64,000 nt of DNA. Origin: Palsa-506 sp963755815. GTDB lineage: Bacteria; Actinomycetota; Actinomycetes; Streptosporangiales; Streptosporangiaceae. Positions within the stretch are counted from its first letter, which is position 1. Every line of letters starts with the position of its first letter. The stretch is from positions 38,438-102,437 of the forward strand of contig CAVWLF010000016.1 in NCBI GenBank assembly GCA_963755815.1, in the 5' to 3' direction. The position numbers were made by a program, and so were the translations under genes. Shown piece after piece: positions 1 to 8,761 of this stretch. Below the pieces are notes generated by a model. It worked only from the letters and a program-made list of their open reading frames with translations. It had not been told where the DNA came from and did not search any database.

Positions 1-1603
1 CGAGCTCTTCCCGGATGGCATCCAGCGGCGGGTTAGTGACCTGGGCGAATAGCTGGGAGAAGTAGTCGTAGATGAGCTGCGGCCGGCCGGACAGGACCGC
101 CAGCGGGGTGTCATCGCCCATTGAGCCGATCGGCTCGGCCGCGGTGCGCGCCATTGGCGTGAGGATGACCCGCAGTTCCTCTTCGGTGTAGCCGAACATC
201 TGCTGCTGGGTGAGCAGGGCCTGGCTGTCCGGCCGGGCGCGTTCCCGGTCCGGCAGGTCGTCGAGGTGCAGCAGCCCCGCGTGCAGCCAGTCGTCGTACG
301 GATGCTCGCCGGCCAGGGCGGCCTTCACCTCCTCGTCCTCGACGATCCGGCCGCTCGCGGTGTCGGCCAGGAAGATCCGGCCGGGCTGCAGCCTGCCTTT
401 GCGGATCACCGTGGCCGGGTCGATGTCCAGCACGCCGACCTCGCTAGCCAGCACGACCAGGCCGTCGCTGGTGACCCAGTACCGGCCGGGGCGCAGTCCG
501 TTCCGGTCCAGCACCGCCCCGATCGTGGTGCCATCGGTGAACGCGATCAGGGCGGGCCCGTCCCAGGGCTCCATCAGCGAGGCATGGAACCGGTAGAAGG
601 CCCGGCGGGCCGGGTCCATCCCGGCGTTGTTCTCCCATGGCTCCGGGATCATCATCAGCACCGCGTGCGGCAGCGACCGCCCGCCCAGGTACAGCAGTTC
701 CAGGCAGGCGTCGAAGCTGGCCGAGTCGCTCGCGGTCTCGCTGAGCACCGGCAGCAGGCGCTCGATTCCCCGCCCGCCGGCATCCGGCCCGATCAGGCCG
801 GTGGCCAGGCCCGCCTCCCGGGCCCGCATCCAGTTGCGGTTGCCCCGGATCGTGTTGATCTCGCCGTTGTGCGCGACGAACCGGTACGGATGGGCCAGTG
901 GCCAGGAGGGCAGCGTGTTGGTGGCGAACCGGGAGTGCACCAGCGCGAGGGCGGATGCGTACTCCGGATCGGACAGGTCCGGGTAGAACTGCTCAAGCTG
1001 GGGCGCGGTGAGCATCCCCTTGTACACGATCGTCGCCGACGACAGGCTGGCGAAGTACGCGCCGGCCTCGGACTCGGCCTGCTTGCGCAGGCAGAACGCC
1101 CGCCGGTCGAGCGCCAGCCCCCGCTGGCCGGCGGCGGAGCTGACGAACAGCTGGGCTAGCCGCGGCATCGTCGCCCGCGCGCCGTCACCGCAGCGGCCCG
1201 GGTCATGCGGAACGTCACGCCAGCCGAGCACGGTCAGGTGCTCGGCGGCGGCGATGCGCTCGATTGCCGCGACGGCGGGGGCCGGGCCGCCGCCCTCATC
1301 GCCGTCCGTCGGCAGGAACACCATCCCGGCCGCATAGGCACCGGGCGGCGGCAGCGGGAAGTCGCAGACGGCACGGAAGAAGGCGTCCGGGATCTGGGTG
1401 GTGATGCCCGCGCCGTCGCCGGTGTCCGGGTCGCTGCCCTTCGCGCCCCGGTGCTCCAGGTTGCGCAGCACGGTCAGCGCGCGGGTCACGATGTCATGGC
1501 CGCGGCGGCCGGATAGATCGGCGACGAATCCGACGCCGCAGGAGTCGTGCTCGAAGCCGGGATCGTAGAGTCCCTCGGCCAGCGGGGTGTCAGCAGGTGC
1601 CAT
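1..1603 (-). CDS. gltB: glutamate synthase large subunit, N-terminal part (cut by window edge)
   Basis: This gene makes the large subunit of NADPH-type glutamate synthase, which transfers the amide nitrogen of glutamine to 2-oxoglutarate. About 534 residues are in the window and the rest lies beyond base 1. The N-terminus reads EHDSCGVGFVADLSGRRGHD. Cys22 is the expected nucleophile of the class II glutaminase domain, exposed after removal of a short propeptide. Further family motifs follow (HRGAKGSDPDTGDGAGI, HNGEINTIRGN, and FAQVTNPPLDAIREEL at the cut end). The ATG at 1603 is preceded by ACAGGAG at good spacing. It lies downstream of trpA on the same strand with a 238-bp gap, so it probably has its own promoter. 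The identification is very secure. Confidence 0.97.
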   Translation of the reverse strand, partial: MAPADTPLAEGLYDPGFEHDSCGVGFVADLSGRRGHDIVTRALTVLRNLEHRGAKGSDPDTGDGAGITTQIPDAFFRAVCDFPLPPPGAYAAGMVFLPTDGDEGGGPAPAVAAIERIAAAEHLTVLGWRDVPHDPGRCGDGARATMPRLAQLFVSSAAGQRGLALDRRAFCLRKQAESEAGAYFASLSSATIVYKGMLTAPQLEQFYPDLSDPEYASALALVHSRFATNTLPSWPLAHPYRFVAHNGEINTIRGNRNWMRAREAGLATGLIGPDAGGRGIERLLPVLSETASDSASFDACLELLYLGGRSLPHAVLMMIPEPWENNAGMDPARRAFYRFHASLMEPWDGPALIAFTDGTTIGAVLDRNGLRPGRYWVTSDGLVVLASEVGVLDIDPATVIRKGRLQPGRIFLADTASGRIVEDEEVKAALAGEHPYDDWLHAGLLHLDDLPDRERARPDSQALLTQQQMFGYTEEELRVILTPMARTAAEPIGSMGDDTPLAVLSGRPQLIYDYFSQLFAQVTNPPLDAIREEL

Positions 1604-1841
1604 CCGTACTCCTGTCGTCTCATCCGGAATCGCGAGCGGGTCTTTCGGAATGGGACGACGTCGGCCCTGCCGCGGACGGACGCCCGCTGGCTGATCGATG
1701 CCCTAAGAGACTACCTGGGTTTGCACGCCCGGAGAAGATCAGCGGGGCGCCTGATAACTTCGCGGCGCCGGCCGGGCGCCGCTGGCGGCCGGACCGGCCC
1801 CGGTGGCGGCCCGGCGCTGCGCTGGCCGGCCGTGGCGCTGG

Positions 1842-2654
1842 TCAGGCGACTGGCGCCGGCCGACTGCGGACCCCGGCGGATAGCTCAGCGGCCAGCTCGC
1901 CGACCCGCGCGACGGCAGCGGCCAGATCCGGAGCGGCCAGCATCCGGGCCACGAACGCGGACCCGACGATGACGCCATCCGCGAAGCCCGCGACCTCGGC
2001 GGCCTGGGCCCGGTCGCTGACCCCCAGGCCGACCGCGACCGGCAGGCTGGTATGGGTGCGGACCCGCTCGACCAGCCCGCCCGCGGCACTGCCCACCGAG
2101 GCCCGGGCGCCGGTGGTGCCCATCAGCGAAGCGGCGTAGACGAAGCCCCCGCAGGCGGCGGTGATCAGCGCCAGCCGCTCGTCCGACGAACTCGGCGCGA
2201 CCAGGAAGACCGGGTCGAGCCGGTGCTCGGCGGCGGCCTGCAGCCAGGGCTGCGCCTCCTCCGGGGTCAGGTCAGGGGTGATCATGCCGCTGCCCCCGGC
2301 GCTGGCCAGGTCTCGCGCGAAGGCCCGCACGCCGTAGTGATCGACCGGGTTCCAGTAGGTCATGACGAGCACCGGCACCCCGGCCGCGGCGACCGCCTCG
2401 ACGGTCCGCAGCACGTCCGCCACCCGGACGCCGCCGGTCAGCGCCCGGTGCACGGCCTCCTGGATCACCGGGCCGTCCATCAGCGGGTCCGAGTACGGCA
2501 GCCCGATCTCGATCACGTCCGCGCCCGCGGCGGCCATCGCGAGCGCGGCGGAGATCGCGCCGTCCACGGTCGGGAACCCGGCCGGCAGGTAGCCGACCAG
2601 CGCGGCCCGGTTCTGGCCGGCGGCCTGGCCGAACGCGCCGGCCACGGCGCTCAC
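1842..2654 (-). CDS. trpA: tryptophan synthase alpha subunit
   Basis: TrpA cleaves indole-3-glycerol phosphate to indole and glyceraldehyde 3-phosphate and channels the indole to TrpB. The 270-residue length is normal. Glu49 (VIEIGLPYSDP) and Asp60 (LMDGPVIQ) fall at the catalytic positions known from the enteric enzyme. The phosphate-binding glycines (GLGVSD, GVIVGSAFV) are near the C-terminus. It starts with GTG, and its start overlaps the trpB stop by 4 bp (GTGA), which indicates translational coupling. It is the last trp gene of this operon. Confidence 0.97.
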   Translation of the reverse strand: MSAVAGAFGQAAGQNRAALVGYLPAGFPTVDGAISAALAMAAAGADVIEIGLPYSDPLMDGPVIQEAVHRALTGGVRVADVLRTVEAVAAAGVPVLVMTYWNPVDHYGVRAFARDLASAGGSGMITPDLTPEEAQPWLQAAAEHRLDPVFLVAPSSSDERLALITAACGGFVYAASLMGTTGARASVGSAAGGLVERVRTHTSLPVAVGLGVSDRAQAAEVAGFADGVIVGSAFVARMLAAPDLAAAVARVGELAAELSAGVRSRPAPVA

Positions 2655-3952
2655 CGGCGCGGCCCGGCGTCGTCCTGGCCGAACCAGCGGGCGGCGATGT
2701 CCATGTCCTTGTCACCGCGCCCGGACAGGTTCACCACCAGCACGGCCGCCGGGCCAAGTTCCCGGCCCAGCTGCAGCGCCCCGGCCAGCGCGTGCGCCGA
2801 CTCGATCGCCGGGATGATCCCCTCCGTGCGGCAGAGCACCGCGAACGCGTCCATCGCCTCCGCATCGGTGATCGCGCGGTAGCTGGCCCGGCCGCGGTCA
2901 TGCAGCCAGGAATGCTCCGGACCGACGCCCGGGTAGTCCAGGCCCGCGGAGACCGAGTGCGTCGGGCTGGTCTGCCCGTCGGAATCCTGCAGCAGGTAGG
3001 TCCGCATGCCGTGGATGACCCCGGCCGACCCGCCGGCCAGCGTGGCCGAATGCCGGCCGGTGTCCAGCCCTTCACCGCCCGCCTCGCAGCCGATCAGGCG
3101 CACGGCCTGGTCCGGGATGAACGCGTGAAAGATCCCGATGGCGTTGGACCCGCCGCCGACGCACGCGATCACGGCGTCCGGCAGCCGTCCGGCGGCGCTG
3201 ATGACCTGCTCCCGGGCCTCGACCCCGATGACCCGCTGAAAGTCCCGCACCATCACCGGGAACGGGTGCGGTCCCATGACCGAGCCGATGCAGTAATGGG
3301 TACTGGCGACCGTCGCCACCCAGTCGCGAAAGGCCGCGTTGATCGCGTCCTTGAGCGTCCGGCTGCCCGCCGTGACCGGCACTACCTCGGCCCCGAGCAT
3401 CCGCATCCGGACGACATTCAGCGACTGCCGCTGGGTGTCTTCCTCGCCCATGTAGACGACGCACTCCAGGCCGAGCAGCGCGCAGGCGGTCGCGGTGGCC
3501 ACCCCGTGCTGGCCGGCCCCGGTCTCGGCAATGACCCTGGTCTTGCCCATCCGGCGGGCCAGCAGCACCTGGCCGAGCACATTGTTGATCTTGTGAGAGC
3601 CGGTGTGGGTAAGATCCTCGCGCTTCAGGAACACCCGGCACCCGCCCGCCTCGGCGGCGAAGCGCGGCACCTCGGTGAGCAGCGTCGGCCGGCCGGCGTA
3701 GTCCCGCAGCAACGCGGCGAACTCCGCCTGGAAACCCGGATCGGACCGGGCGGCCAGGTACGCGGCGGTGAGCTCCGCGAGCGGCGACATCAGCGCCTCA
3801 GGCGCCAGCTGCCCGCCGAACTGGCCGAAGTGACCGGCCGCGTCGGGCACCGGCGCGGCCGGGCCGGCGCCCCCCTGGGATGCGCCTGCGCCCCCCGCGG
3901 GATGAGGCGAAGCGGCCCCGGGCGGCGAAACCACGGCGTCCGGCGTGCTCAC
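2651..3952 (-). CDS. trpB: tryptophan synthase beta subunit
   Basis: TrpB is the PLP enzyme that joins indole and serine to give tryptophan in the alpha2-beta2 complex. The PLP lysine is Lys121 in HTGSHKINNVLGQ, and the phosphate-binding loop GGGSNAIG follows in the second half. The protein is 433 residues because of an Ala/Gly/Pro-rich N-terminal extension of about 40 residues before the conserved GHFGQFGGQLAPEALM. This extension is probably disordered, and a later start cannot be excluded. The annotated start is GTG and overlaps the trpC stop by 4 bp. It lies between trpC and trpA as expected for an actinobacterial trp operon. Confidence 0.97.
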   Translation of the reverse strand: MSTPDAVVSPPGAASPHPAGGAGASQGGAGPAAPVPDAAGHFGQFGGQLAPEALMSPLAELTAAYLAARSDPGFQAEFAALLRDYAGRPTLLTEVPRFAAEAGGCRVFLKREDLTHTGSHKINNVLGQVLLARRMGKTRVIAETGAGQHGVATATACALLGLECVVYMGEEDTQRQSLNVVRMRMLGAEVVPVTAGSRTLKDAINAAFRDWVATVASTHYCIGSVMGPHPFPVMVRDFQRVIGVEAREQVISAAGRLPDAVIACVGGGSNAIGIFHAFIPDQAVRLIGCEAGGEGLDTGRHSATLAGGSAGVIHGMRTYLLQDSDGQTSPTHSVSAGLDYPGVGPEHSWLHDRGRASYRAITDAEAMDAFAVLCRTEGIIPAIESAHALAGALQLGRELGPAAVLVVNLSGRGDKDMDIAARWFGQDDAGPRR

Positions 3953-4758
3953 CCGCGGTCTCCGCGCAGGGCCGGGTGCGAGCCCGCCGTGACCAGGTCG
4001 GCGACCGCTGACCGCGGGTCTTTGCCGATCACCAGGCTCTCGCCGACCAGGACCGCGTCCGCTCCCGCGGCCGCGTAGGCGAGCAGGTCGTGCGGCCCGC
4101 GGACCCCGGATTCCGCGATCTTCACGATCCCGTCCGGGATCCGGGGGGCGATCCGCCCGAACACGCCCCGGTCGACCTCCAGCGTGGCCAGGTTCCGCGC
4201 GTTCACGCCGATGACCTTCGCTCCCGCGTCCACCGCGCGGTCAAGCTCGTCCGCCGCGTGTATCTCGACCAGCGGAACCAGGCCGATCGATACCGCCCGC
4301 TCGACCAGGGAGACCAGCGCGTTCTGCTCCAGCGCGGCCACGATCAGCAGCACCATGTCGGCACCGTAGGCCCGTGCTTCCCAGAGCTGGTAGGAACTGA
4401 CCACGAAATCCTTGCGGAGCAGCGGCACCCGGACCGCGGCCCGGACGGCGGCGAGATCCTCCAGGCTGCCGCCGAACCGGCGCGGCTCGGTCAGCACGCT
4501 GATCACGCGGGCGCCGCCGGCCTCGTAGTCGACCGCCAGCGCGGCCGGATCGGCGATCGCGGCCAGCTCGCCCCGGGACGGGCTGGCCCGCTTGACCTCG
4601 GCGATCACGGCCACGTCCGCGCCCTTGAGGGCGGCGAGCACGTCAGCCGGTGACGCGGCCCGGCACACGGCCTCTTTCAGGCGCTCAAGCGGCACCTGCC
4701 GCTGACGCGTGATGAGGTCGGCGCGGACTCCGTCGAGGATCTCGTCGAGCACGCTCAC
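3949..4758 (-). CDS. trpC: indole-3-glycerol-phosphate synthase
   Basis: TrpC closes the indole ring from carboxyphenylamino-deoxyribulose phosphate, the step before TrpA. The sequence is a complete 269-residue TIM barrel. Lys56 (AEVKRASPSRG), Lys116 (LLRKDFVV) and Glu165 (VEIHAADE) sit at conserved active-site strands, and the phosphate-binding end reads IAESGVRG and AVLVGESLV. The start is GTG, preceded by an AAAGGGG-type ribosome binding site. The stop overlaps the trpB start. No trpE, trpD or trpF is present in the window. Confidence 0.97.
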   Translation of the reverse strand: MSVLDEILDGVRADLITRQRQVPLERLKEAVCRAASPADVLAALKGADVAVIAEVKRASPSRGELAAIADPAALAVDYEAGGARVISVLTEPRRFGGSLEDLAAVRAAVRVPLLRKDFVVSSYQLWEARAYGADMVLLIVAALEQNALVSLVERAVSIGLVPLVEIHAADELDRAVDAGAKVIGVNARNLATLEVDRGVFGRIAPRIPDGIVKIAESGVRGPHDLLAYAAAGADAVLVGESLVIGKDPRSAVADLVTAGSHPALRGDRG

Positions 4759-4855
4759 GCGGTTCTACCGCCCCTTTGGATGGGATGCCTAACGTTCCCC
4801 GATGGTACCGAGCGGGCCGGAAGCACTCGCATGCCCCCCTGCGAGGCGGCCGATG

Positions 4856-5341
4856 TCAGCTCGCGGTACCGCCGTCGAGCGCGCCATCGGGGGCGTCCGT
4901 CCGGCCGGTCTCGCTGAGCCCTGGCCGGCCGCGTCCGGGCTGGCCGGTGAAGGCCCGCGCGACCGCCGGATGGAGCAAGGTGCCGAGGGCGGCGATGGCA
5001 AAGAGCGTGCCGCCGAGGTAGCGGGAGCTGAAGAACCGGAACAGGCCGAACAAGATGAAGGCGGTCTCGAAGGCGATGGCCAGGATCCAGCCCGCGTGGG
5101 TACCCGACCGCACCACCAGGACCAGCCCCCACAGCGCGGCCACCAGCAGCAGCGTGATGACGATCGAGGGCAGGTGGCGGCGGCTGTACGGCAGTCCGAT
5201 CGCCGCGGCCACCGCGGCCTGCGCGATAACCAGCCGCGTCACCAGCCTGACCAGCTCATGCGACGGTCCGGCGCCCGGGCCGCGGCGCTGAGCCAGGCGG
5301 GCCGGGCCAGGGGATGCTGCGCGCTCCACCCGGCTCACCAC
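4856..5341 (-). CDS. small multi-pass membrane protein upstream of trpC, function unknown
   Basis: I do not recognise this family. The protein has 161 residues with four likely membrane segments at about 33-52, 57-77, 84-106 and 107-127, and short polar ends. The coding frame has the G/C third-position bias of its neighbours. GGAGG stands just before two in-frame GTG codons at 5341 and 5338; the second has the better spacing. It lies between the TIGR02234-type membrane protein and trpC on the same strand with gaps of about 100 bp, so it is probably part of the trp transcription unit. A structural or transport role around tryptophan synthesis would be guesswork. Confidence 0.75.
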   Translation of the reverse strand: MVSRVERAASPGPARLAQRRGPGAGPSHELVRLVTRLVIAQAAVAAAIGLPYSRRHLPSIVITLLLVAALWGLVLVVRSGTHAGWILAIAFETAFILFGLFRFFSSRYLGGTLFAIAALGTLLHPAVARAFTGQPGRGRPGLSETGRTDAPDGALDGGTAS

Positions 5342-5439
5342 TCACCTCCACGGTCCTGTCGTCACCACCACGATGCCCGGCCGCGGCGGGACTGCTCATC
5401 CGGGTCATTTGAGCGTAACCCGGCGTGCGCCAGCGTCCG

Positions 5440-6231
5440 CTATTCCCGCCGGACCTTATCCGCGGCCGGTTTCCGGTCCCGCTCCGCTGGTGTCCGGTCC
5501 CGGTCGTCCGGCCCGCCGTCGGTGGGATCCTCGCCCCGGCTGAGCGATTCCCAGATGGTAGCGGTGTCCCCGGCCGCCGGTACCCGGCGCGCCGCGCTGG
5601 CCGACGGCCGCGGCCGGGCCCGATCCGGCGGTTCGTACCGGCTGGACATCACCGGCCAGGTCCTCCCCCGCCAGGCCACCAGCACTCCGGCCGCGACGAC
5701 GGCCGCCGCCCCGGCCAGCGCGAGCGCGCGCCCCGGCAGGCTGGTCATGACCACATGCGCCGGGAACCCGGCAATGGGCGGCGCGCCGCCCTGGGCGCCG
5801 CCCGCCGCGGCGGAGCCGGTGGTGACCGAACCCGCGGTGCCCCCGGAGCCCGCGCCACCCGGCGACCCGGCCTGGCCGGCCACCGCGGCGATCGCGTCCG
5901 CCGCGGTGAGGGGCAGGCTCACCGCCACCGCGATGCCCACGCCGAACCCGGCCAGCACCAGCCCGACCAGCACGCGCACCCGGCCGCGGGTGGCCAGCAC
6001 GGCCGCCAGGCTGGCCAGCGCGGCCACCGCCAGCGCACCAGCGGCCGGCACGAGGTCCTGGCCGGTGACCCGGACATCGCTACCGGGCAGCGGCCGCGGG
6101 GCCGCCGTCCGCACATGCGCCCAGCCCTGCCGGACGGCCAGGAACACCAGGCCGGCGCCGACCAGGCCAAGCAGGCCCGTGAGCATCATCTCGCGGCGCG
6201 GGGAGAGACCGCGGATCCGGCTCGCGCCCAT
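5440..6231 (-). CDS. trp-region conserved membrane protein (TIGR02234-like)
   Basis: This 263-residue membrane protein belongs to the actinobacterial family that sits next to trpE/trpC and has no assigned function. The start MGASRIRGLSPRREMMLTG is at the ATG at 6231 because GGAGGGA precedes it at good spacing; the open frame upstream lacks family similarity. Four membrane segments are visible, with a Gly/Ala/Ser-rich loop before the last. The C-terminal tail ends in IWESLSRGEDPT, the motif typical of the family. It is the first gene of this trp segment on the minus strand and is divergent from the TIGR03085 gene. Confidence 0.85.
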   Translation of the reverse strand: MGASRIRGLSPRREMMLTGLLGLVGAGLVFLAVRQGWAHVRTAAPRPLPGSDVRVTGQDLVPAAGALAVAALASLAAVLATRGRVRVLVGLVLAGFGVGIAVAVSLPLTAADAIAAVAGQAGSPGGAGSGGTAGSVTTGSAAAGGAQGGAPPIAGFPAHVVMTSLPGRALALAGAAAVVAAGVLVAWRGRTWPVMSSRYEPPDRARPRPSASAARRVPAAGDTATIWESLSRGEDPTDGGPDDRDRTPAERDRKPAADKVRRE

Positions 6232-6378
6232 CGTGCTCCCTCCGTGGCCGTACCGGCACCGTATCCCCCGCGCCATCGGCGGACGCCGCCAGGATAGGCC
6301 GAATGGCGGCCGGATATGCCCTGGTCGCCGACGGCGCTCGCGGCTTAGGCACTGCGCGCCATTCCGCCGCGCCGGAGC

Positions 6379-6396
6379 GTGACCTACGATCACCGG
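6379..6396 (+). promoter_or_regulatory. probable leaderless promoter of the TIGR03085 gene
   Basis: TACGAT at 6385-6390 matches the actinobacterial -10 pattern TANNNT and ends 6 nt before the ATG at 6397. No Shine-Dalgarno sequence stands before that ATG. This geometry is what leaderless actinobacterial genes show. No clear -35 is visible. Confidence 0.45.
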
Positions 6397-7056
6397 ATGA
6401 GGTATGCCCGGGATGAACGCGCCGCCATCTGCGCGCTGCTGGACGAGACAGGCCCCGCCGCGCCCACCTTGTGCGAGGGCTGGACCACCCTCGACCTCGC
6501 CGCCCACCTGGTGCTGCGGGAGCACCGGCCGGATGCGGGCGCGGGCATGCTCGGCGGGCCGCTGGCCGGTCACACCCGGCGGGTGCAGGCCACGATCACG
6601 CGGCGGAATCCCTACCCGCGCCTGGTCGAGCTGATCAGGAACGGCCCGCCACGCTTCTCCATGTTCGGGATTCCCGGCGTGGACGAGCGGGCCAACGTGG
6701 TGGAGTTCTTCGTGCACCATGAGGATGTGCGCCGGGCGCAGCCGGGCTGGGAGCCGCGGGACACTGACCGGGGCCTGGCCGAGGCGCTCTGGCTGCGGCT
6801 GAAGATGGCCAGGATGATCCTGCGCAAGTCACCGGTCGGAGTCGAGTTCGTCCGGTCGGACGAGCCGGGGCCGGCCCGCTCGGGTACGCCGAGCATCCGG
6901 ATGACCGCCAACGGCCGCACGCCCGTCGTTACCGTCACGGGCCCCCCGGCCGAGCTGACGCTGTGGGCCCTCGGCCGGACGGCCGCGGCCAGGGTCAGGC
7001 TCGACGGCAGCGAGGCTGATGTCAGCGCGCTCAGCGCGGCCCGGAGGCATATCTGA
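6397..7056 (+). CDS. TIGR03085 family protein (DinB/MDMPI-type fold)
   Basis: The protein has about 219 residues and matches the actinobacterial TIGR03085 family, related to the mycothiol-dependent maleylpyruvate isomerase N-terminal domain. Diagnostic stretches are RDERAAICALLDETGPAAPTLCEGW, DLAAHLVLREHRPD and VEFFVHHEDVRRAQP; the histidines in AAHLV and FVHHEDV are the likely metal ligands. The exact reaction is unknown. I place the start at ATG 6397 (MRYARDER) because it fits the family start and follows a -10 element at leaderless spacing. GTG 6379 in the same frame is the alternative. It ends in a strong hairpin shared with the convergent phosphoesterase gene. Confidence 0.85.
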   Translation: MRYARDERAAICALLDETGPAAPTLCEGWTTLDLAAHLVLREHRPDAGAGMLGGPLAGHTRRVQATITRRNPYPRLVELIRNGPPRFSMFGIPGVDERANVVEFFVHHEDVRRAQPGWEPRDTDRGLAEALWLRLKMARMILRKSPVGVEFVRSDEPGPARSGTPSIRMTANGRTPVVTVTGPPAELTLWALGRTAAARVRLDGSEADVSALSAARRHI

Positions 7057-7061
7057 GCCAG

Positions 7062-7099
7062 CCCGGCCGCCCGGGAGGCACATCCCGGGACCGGCCGGC
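7062..7099. terminator. bidirectional hairpin between convergent genes
   Basis: An inner stem CCCGGGA/TCCCGGG (7070-7076 with 7083-7089, loop of 6 nt) is extended by CCGGCCG at 7063-7069 pairing with 7092-7098. It lies exactly between the stop of the TIGR03085 gene and the stop of the metallophosphoesterase. There is no U-run, as is usual for actinobacterial hairpin terminators. Confidence 0.6.
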
Positions 7100-8761
7100 T
7101 TACCCCGCCGCGACGCGGTCCAGCGGGAACGGCGGCACCAGCCGGAGTTCGGTGTTGCGATCGGCGGCCACGCCGGACCGGGCCGATTCGGCGCCGCCGA
7201 AGGGAACGTTGGCCGCCAGTTCCCGGTGCAGCGAGGCGAGGTCGTCGATGGTCTCCAGCGACCGGGGAGCGACCGGGGTGTCGTGGTCAACCATGGTGCA
7301 GACGATGGACAGGCTGGCGCCAGTGTCGATGAGCTCGACCAGCCGGGCCTGGCATGGCCAGTCGATGATGGCGCAGGTGGTGACCTCCCAGAATCCCCGC
7401 GCCGGGTCGGCCGGGTCCCGGCGCGCGCGCACGGCGTTGATGTGCGTATGACCGTTCAGCCACAGCACGACGTTGGGGAAGCGGTGCAGTAGCGCGAGCA
7501 GCTCGGGCGAGCCGAGCGGAGGGCGGTCGTCGGCCCCCGCGGACCTGCACCGCGTGTTGGTGAGCGTGTCTATCCCGTGGTGCGAGAAGACGATGACCAG
7601 GCGATCATCGCGGCCGGTGCGCACTTCCCGCCCGTCGGCTCCGCGGTAGGCCGAGTGCACCTCGGCCAGCCGCGCTTCGAGCCATCGCGCCTGATCACGG
7701 TCGACGCATCCGGCCGCTCCCCCGGCGAGGCAGTTAGTGTCCAGCGCGATCAGCCGGGCGGCCGGCGTGTCATGCACGTAATACGCCGTGCCATCGAGCC
7801 GGTTCTGCTCGCTGAAGCCGTGCCCGAACGGGCGGGCGCCGGAGCGGAAATGCGCCTCGACGAAGTCCCGCCTGGTAATCGGCCGACGGCCGGGATCGGC
7901 GGTGACGGCCCGGACCGGGCCGGCCATGAAGGCCTCGGGCGCCTCGGTGAACAGCTCCAGCGCGCGATCATGGTCGAAGCCGGCCGGCAGCCCCATCGGC
8001 TTGCTGCCGCCGACGAGCGCTTCCGCGAGGCCCGGGGTCACCCTCCCGACGCCCTGGTTGAGCGCCTCGTGATTGCCGAAGCAGGAGAGCCAGGGGACGC
8101 GCAGCCCGGTGGCGGAGAACTCCCGCATCGCCTGCCGCAGCAGCCCCGGGTGATACGGGAAGCCGAACTCGCGCCGGAAGATGTCGTCACCATCCGGACC
8201 CGGGCCGTCCGGCTTCCAGAAGATGTCGTCGGGCCAGTCCGGCGACTGAACCCCCTGATAGCCGGGCCCGCCGGATTCGGGCCGCACCGGCCCGCCGTCG
8301 AACAGCGCGAGGAAGTTCTGCATCTCGTTCCATTGCGCGTTGTCGATCGCGTCGCCCGTGGTCACGGCCAGCTGGGGCGGCGCCCCGGTGACCGGGCCGA
8401 GGGCGGCGTTGAGCGTGCGCAGCGTGGCGTCCACCGCGTGCGCGGTGAGTGCCTCCTGGGGCCGCTGCACCGGCACGATCTCGGCGTACCTCGGATCGGC
8501 GAAGTACCGGTTGAGGAATTCGAACCGCGTTGGCGACTGGACATCGGCCAGCTGCAGGTCCGTGACGTGAGCCAGGCAGAGCAGCGGCCGGCCGGATCGC
8601 AGCCGCGGCCCGGGTTCCGGCCCGCCGAATTCCGCGCGCACCAGGTGCGGCTCGCCGGCGATGATCTCGACCGCCCGGTAGGGCGCGCTGGCGCCGCGGC
8701 GCAGCACCGCCCCCGGGCCCAGGCGGCGATCGGTGGTCAGCGGCGGGCGCCGCCTGCTCAC
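7100..8761 (-). CDS. metallophosphoesterase (TIGR03767-like)
   Basis: This 553-residue calcineurin-fold phosphoesterase carries the full metal-ligand set in order: HVTDLQLAD, TTGDAIDNAQW, CFGNHEALNQG, FSHHGIDTL and NGHTHIN. No signal peptide is visible. It starts with a GTG that overlaps the stop of the ABC ATPase gene by 4 bp, so it is translationally coupled to the importer. That coupling suggests it acts on what the transporter brings in, for example a phosphate ester, but the substrate is not readable from sequence. The family is widespread in actinobacteria and mostly uncharacterised. Confidence 0.9.
   Translation of the reverse strand: MSRRRPPLTTDRRLGPGAVLRRGASAPYRAVEIIAGEPHLVRAEFGGPEPGPRLRSGRPLLCLAHVTDLQLADVQSPTRFEFLNRYFADPRYAEIVPVQRPQEALTAHAVDATLRTLNAALGPVTGAPPQLAVTTGDAIDNAQWNEMQNFLALFDGGPVRPESGGPGYQGVQSPDWPDDIFWKPDGPGPDGDDIFRREFGFPYHPGLLRQAMREFSATGLRVPWLSCFGNHEALNQGVGRVTPGLAEALVGGSKPMGLPAGFDHDRALELFTEAPEAFMAGPVRAVTADPGRRPITRRDFVEAHFRSGARPFGHGFSEQNRLDGTAYYVHDTPAARLIALDTNCLAGGAAGCVDRDQARWLEARLAEVHSAYRGADGREVRTGRDDRLVIVFSHHGIDTLTNTRCRSAGADDRPPLGSPELLALLHRFPNVVLWLNGHTHINAVRARRDPADPARGFWEVTTCAIIDWPCQARLVELIDTGASLSIVCTMVDHDTPVAPRSLETIDDLASLHRELAANVPFGGAESARSGVAADRNTELRLVPPFPLDRVAAG

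Noticed and set aside
4759..4855. Possible trp leader peptide before trpC
   Set aside because: A short frame on the minus strand ends at trpC but contains no Trp codons and no attenuator-like pair of hairpins.
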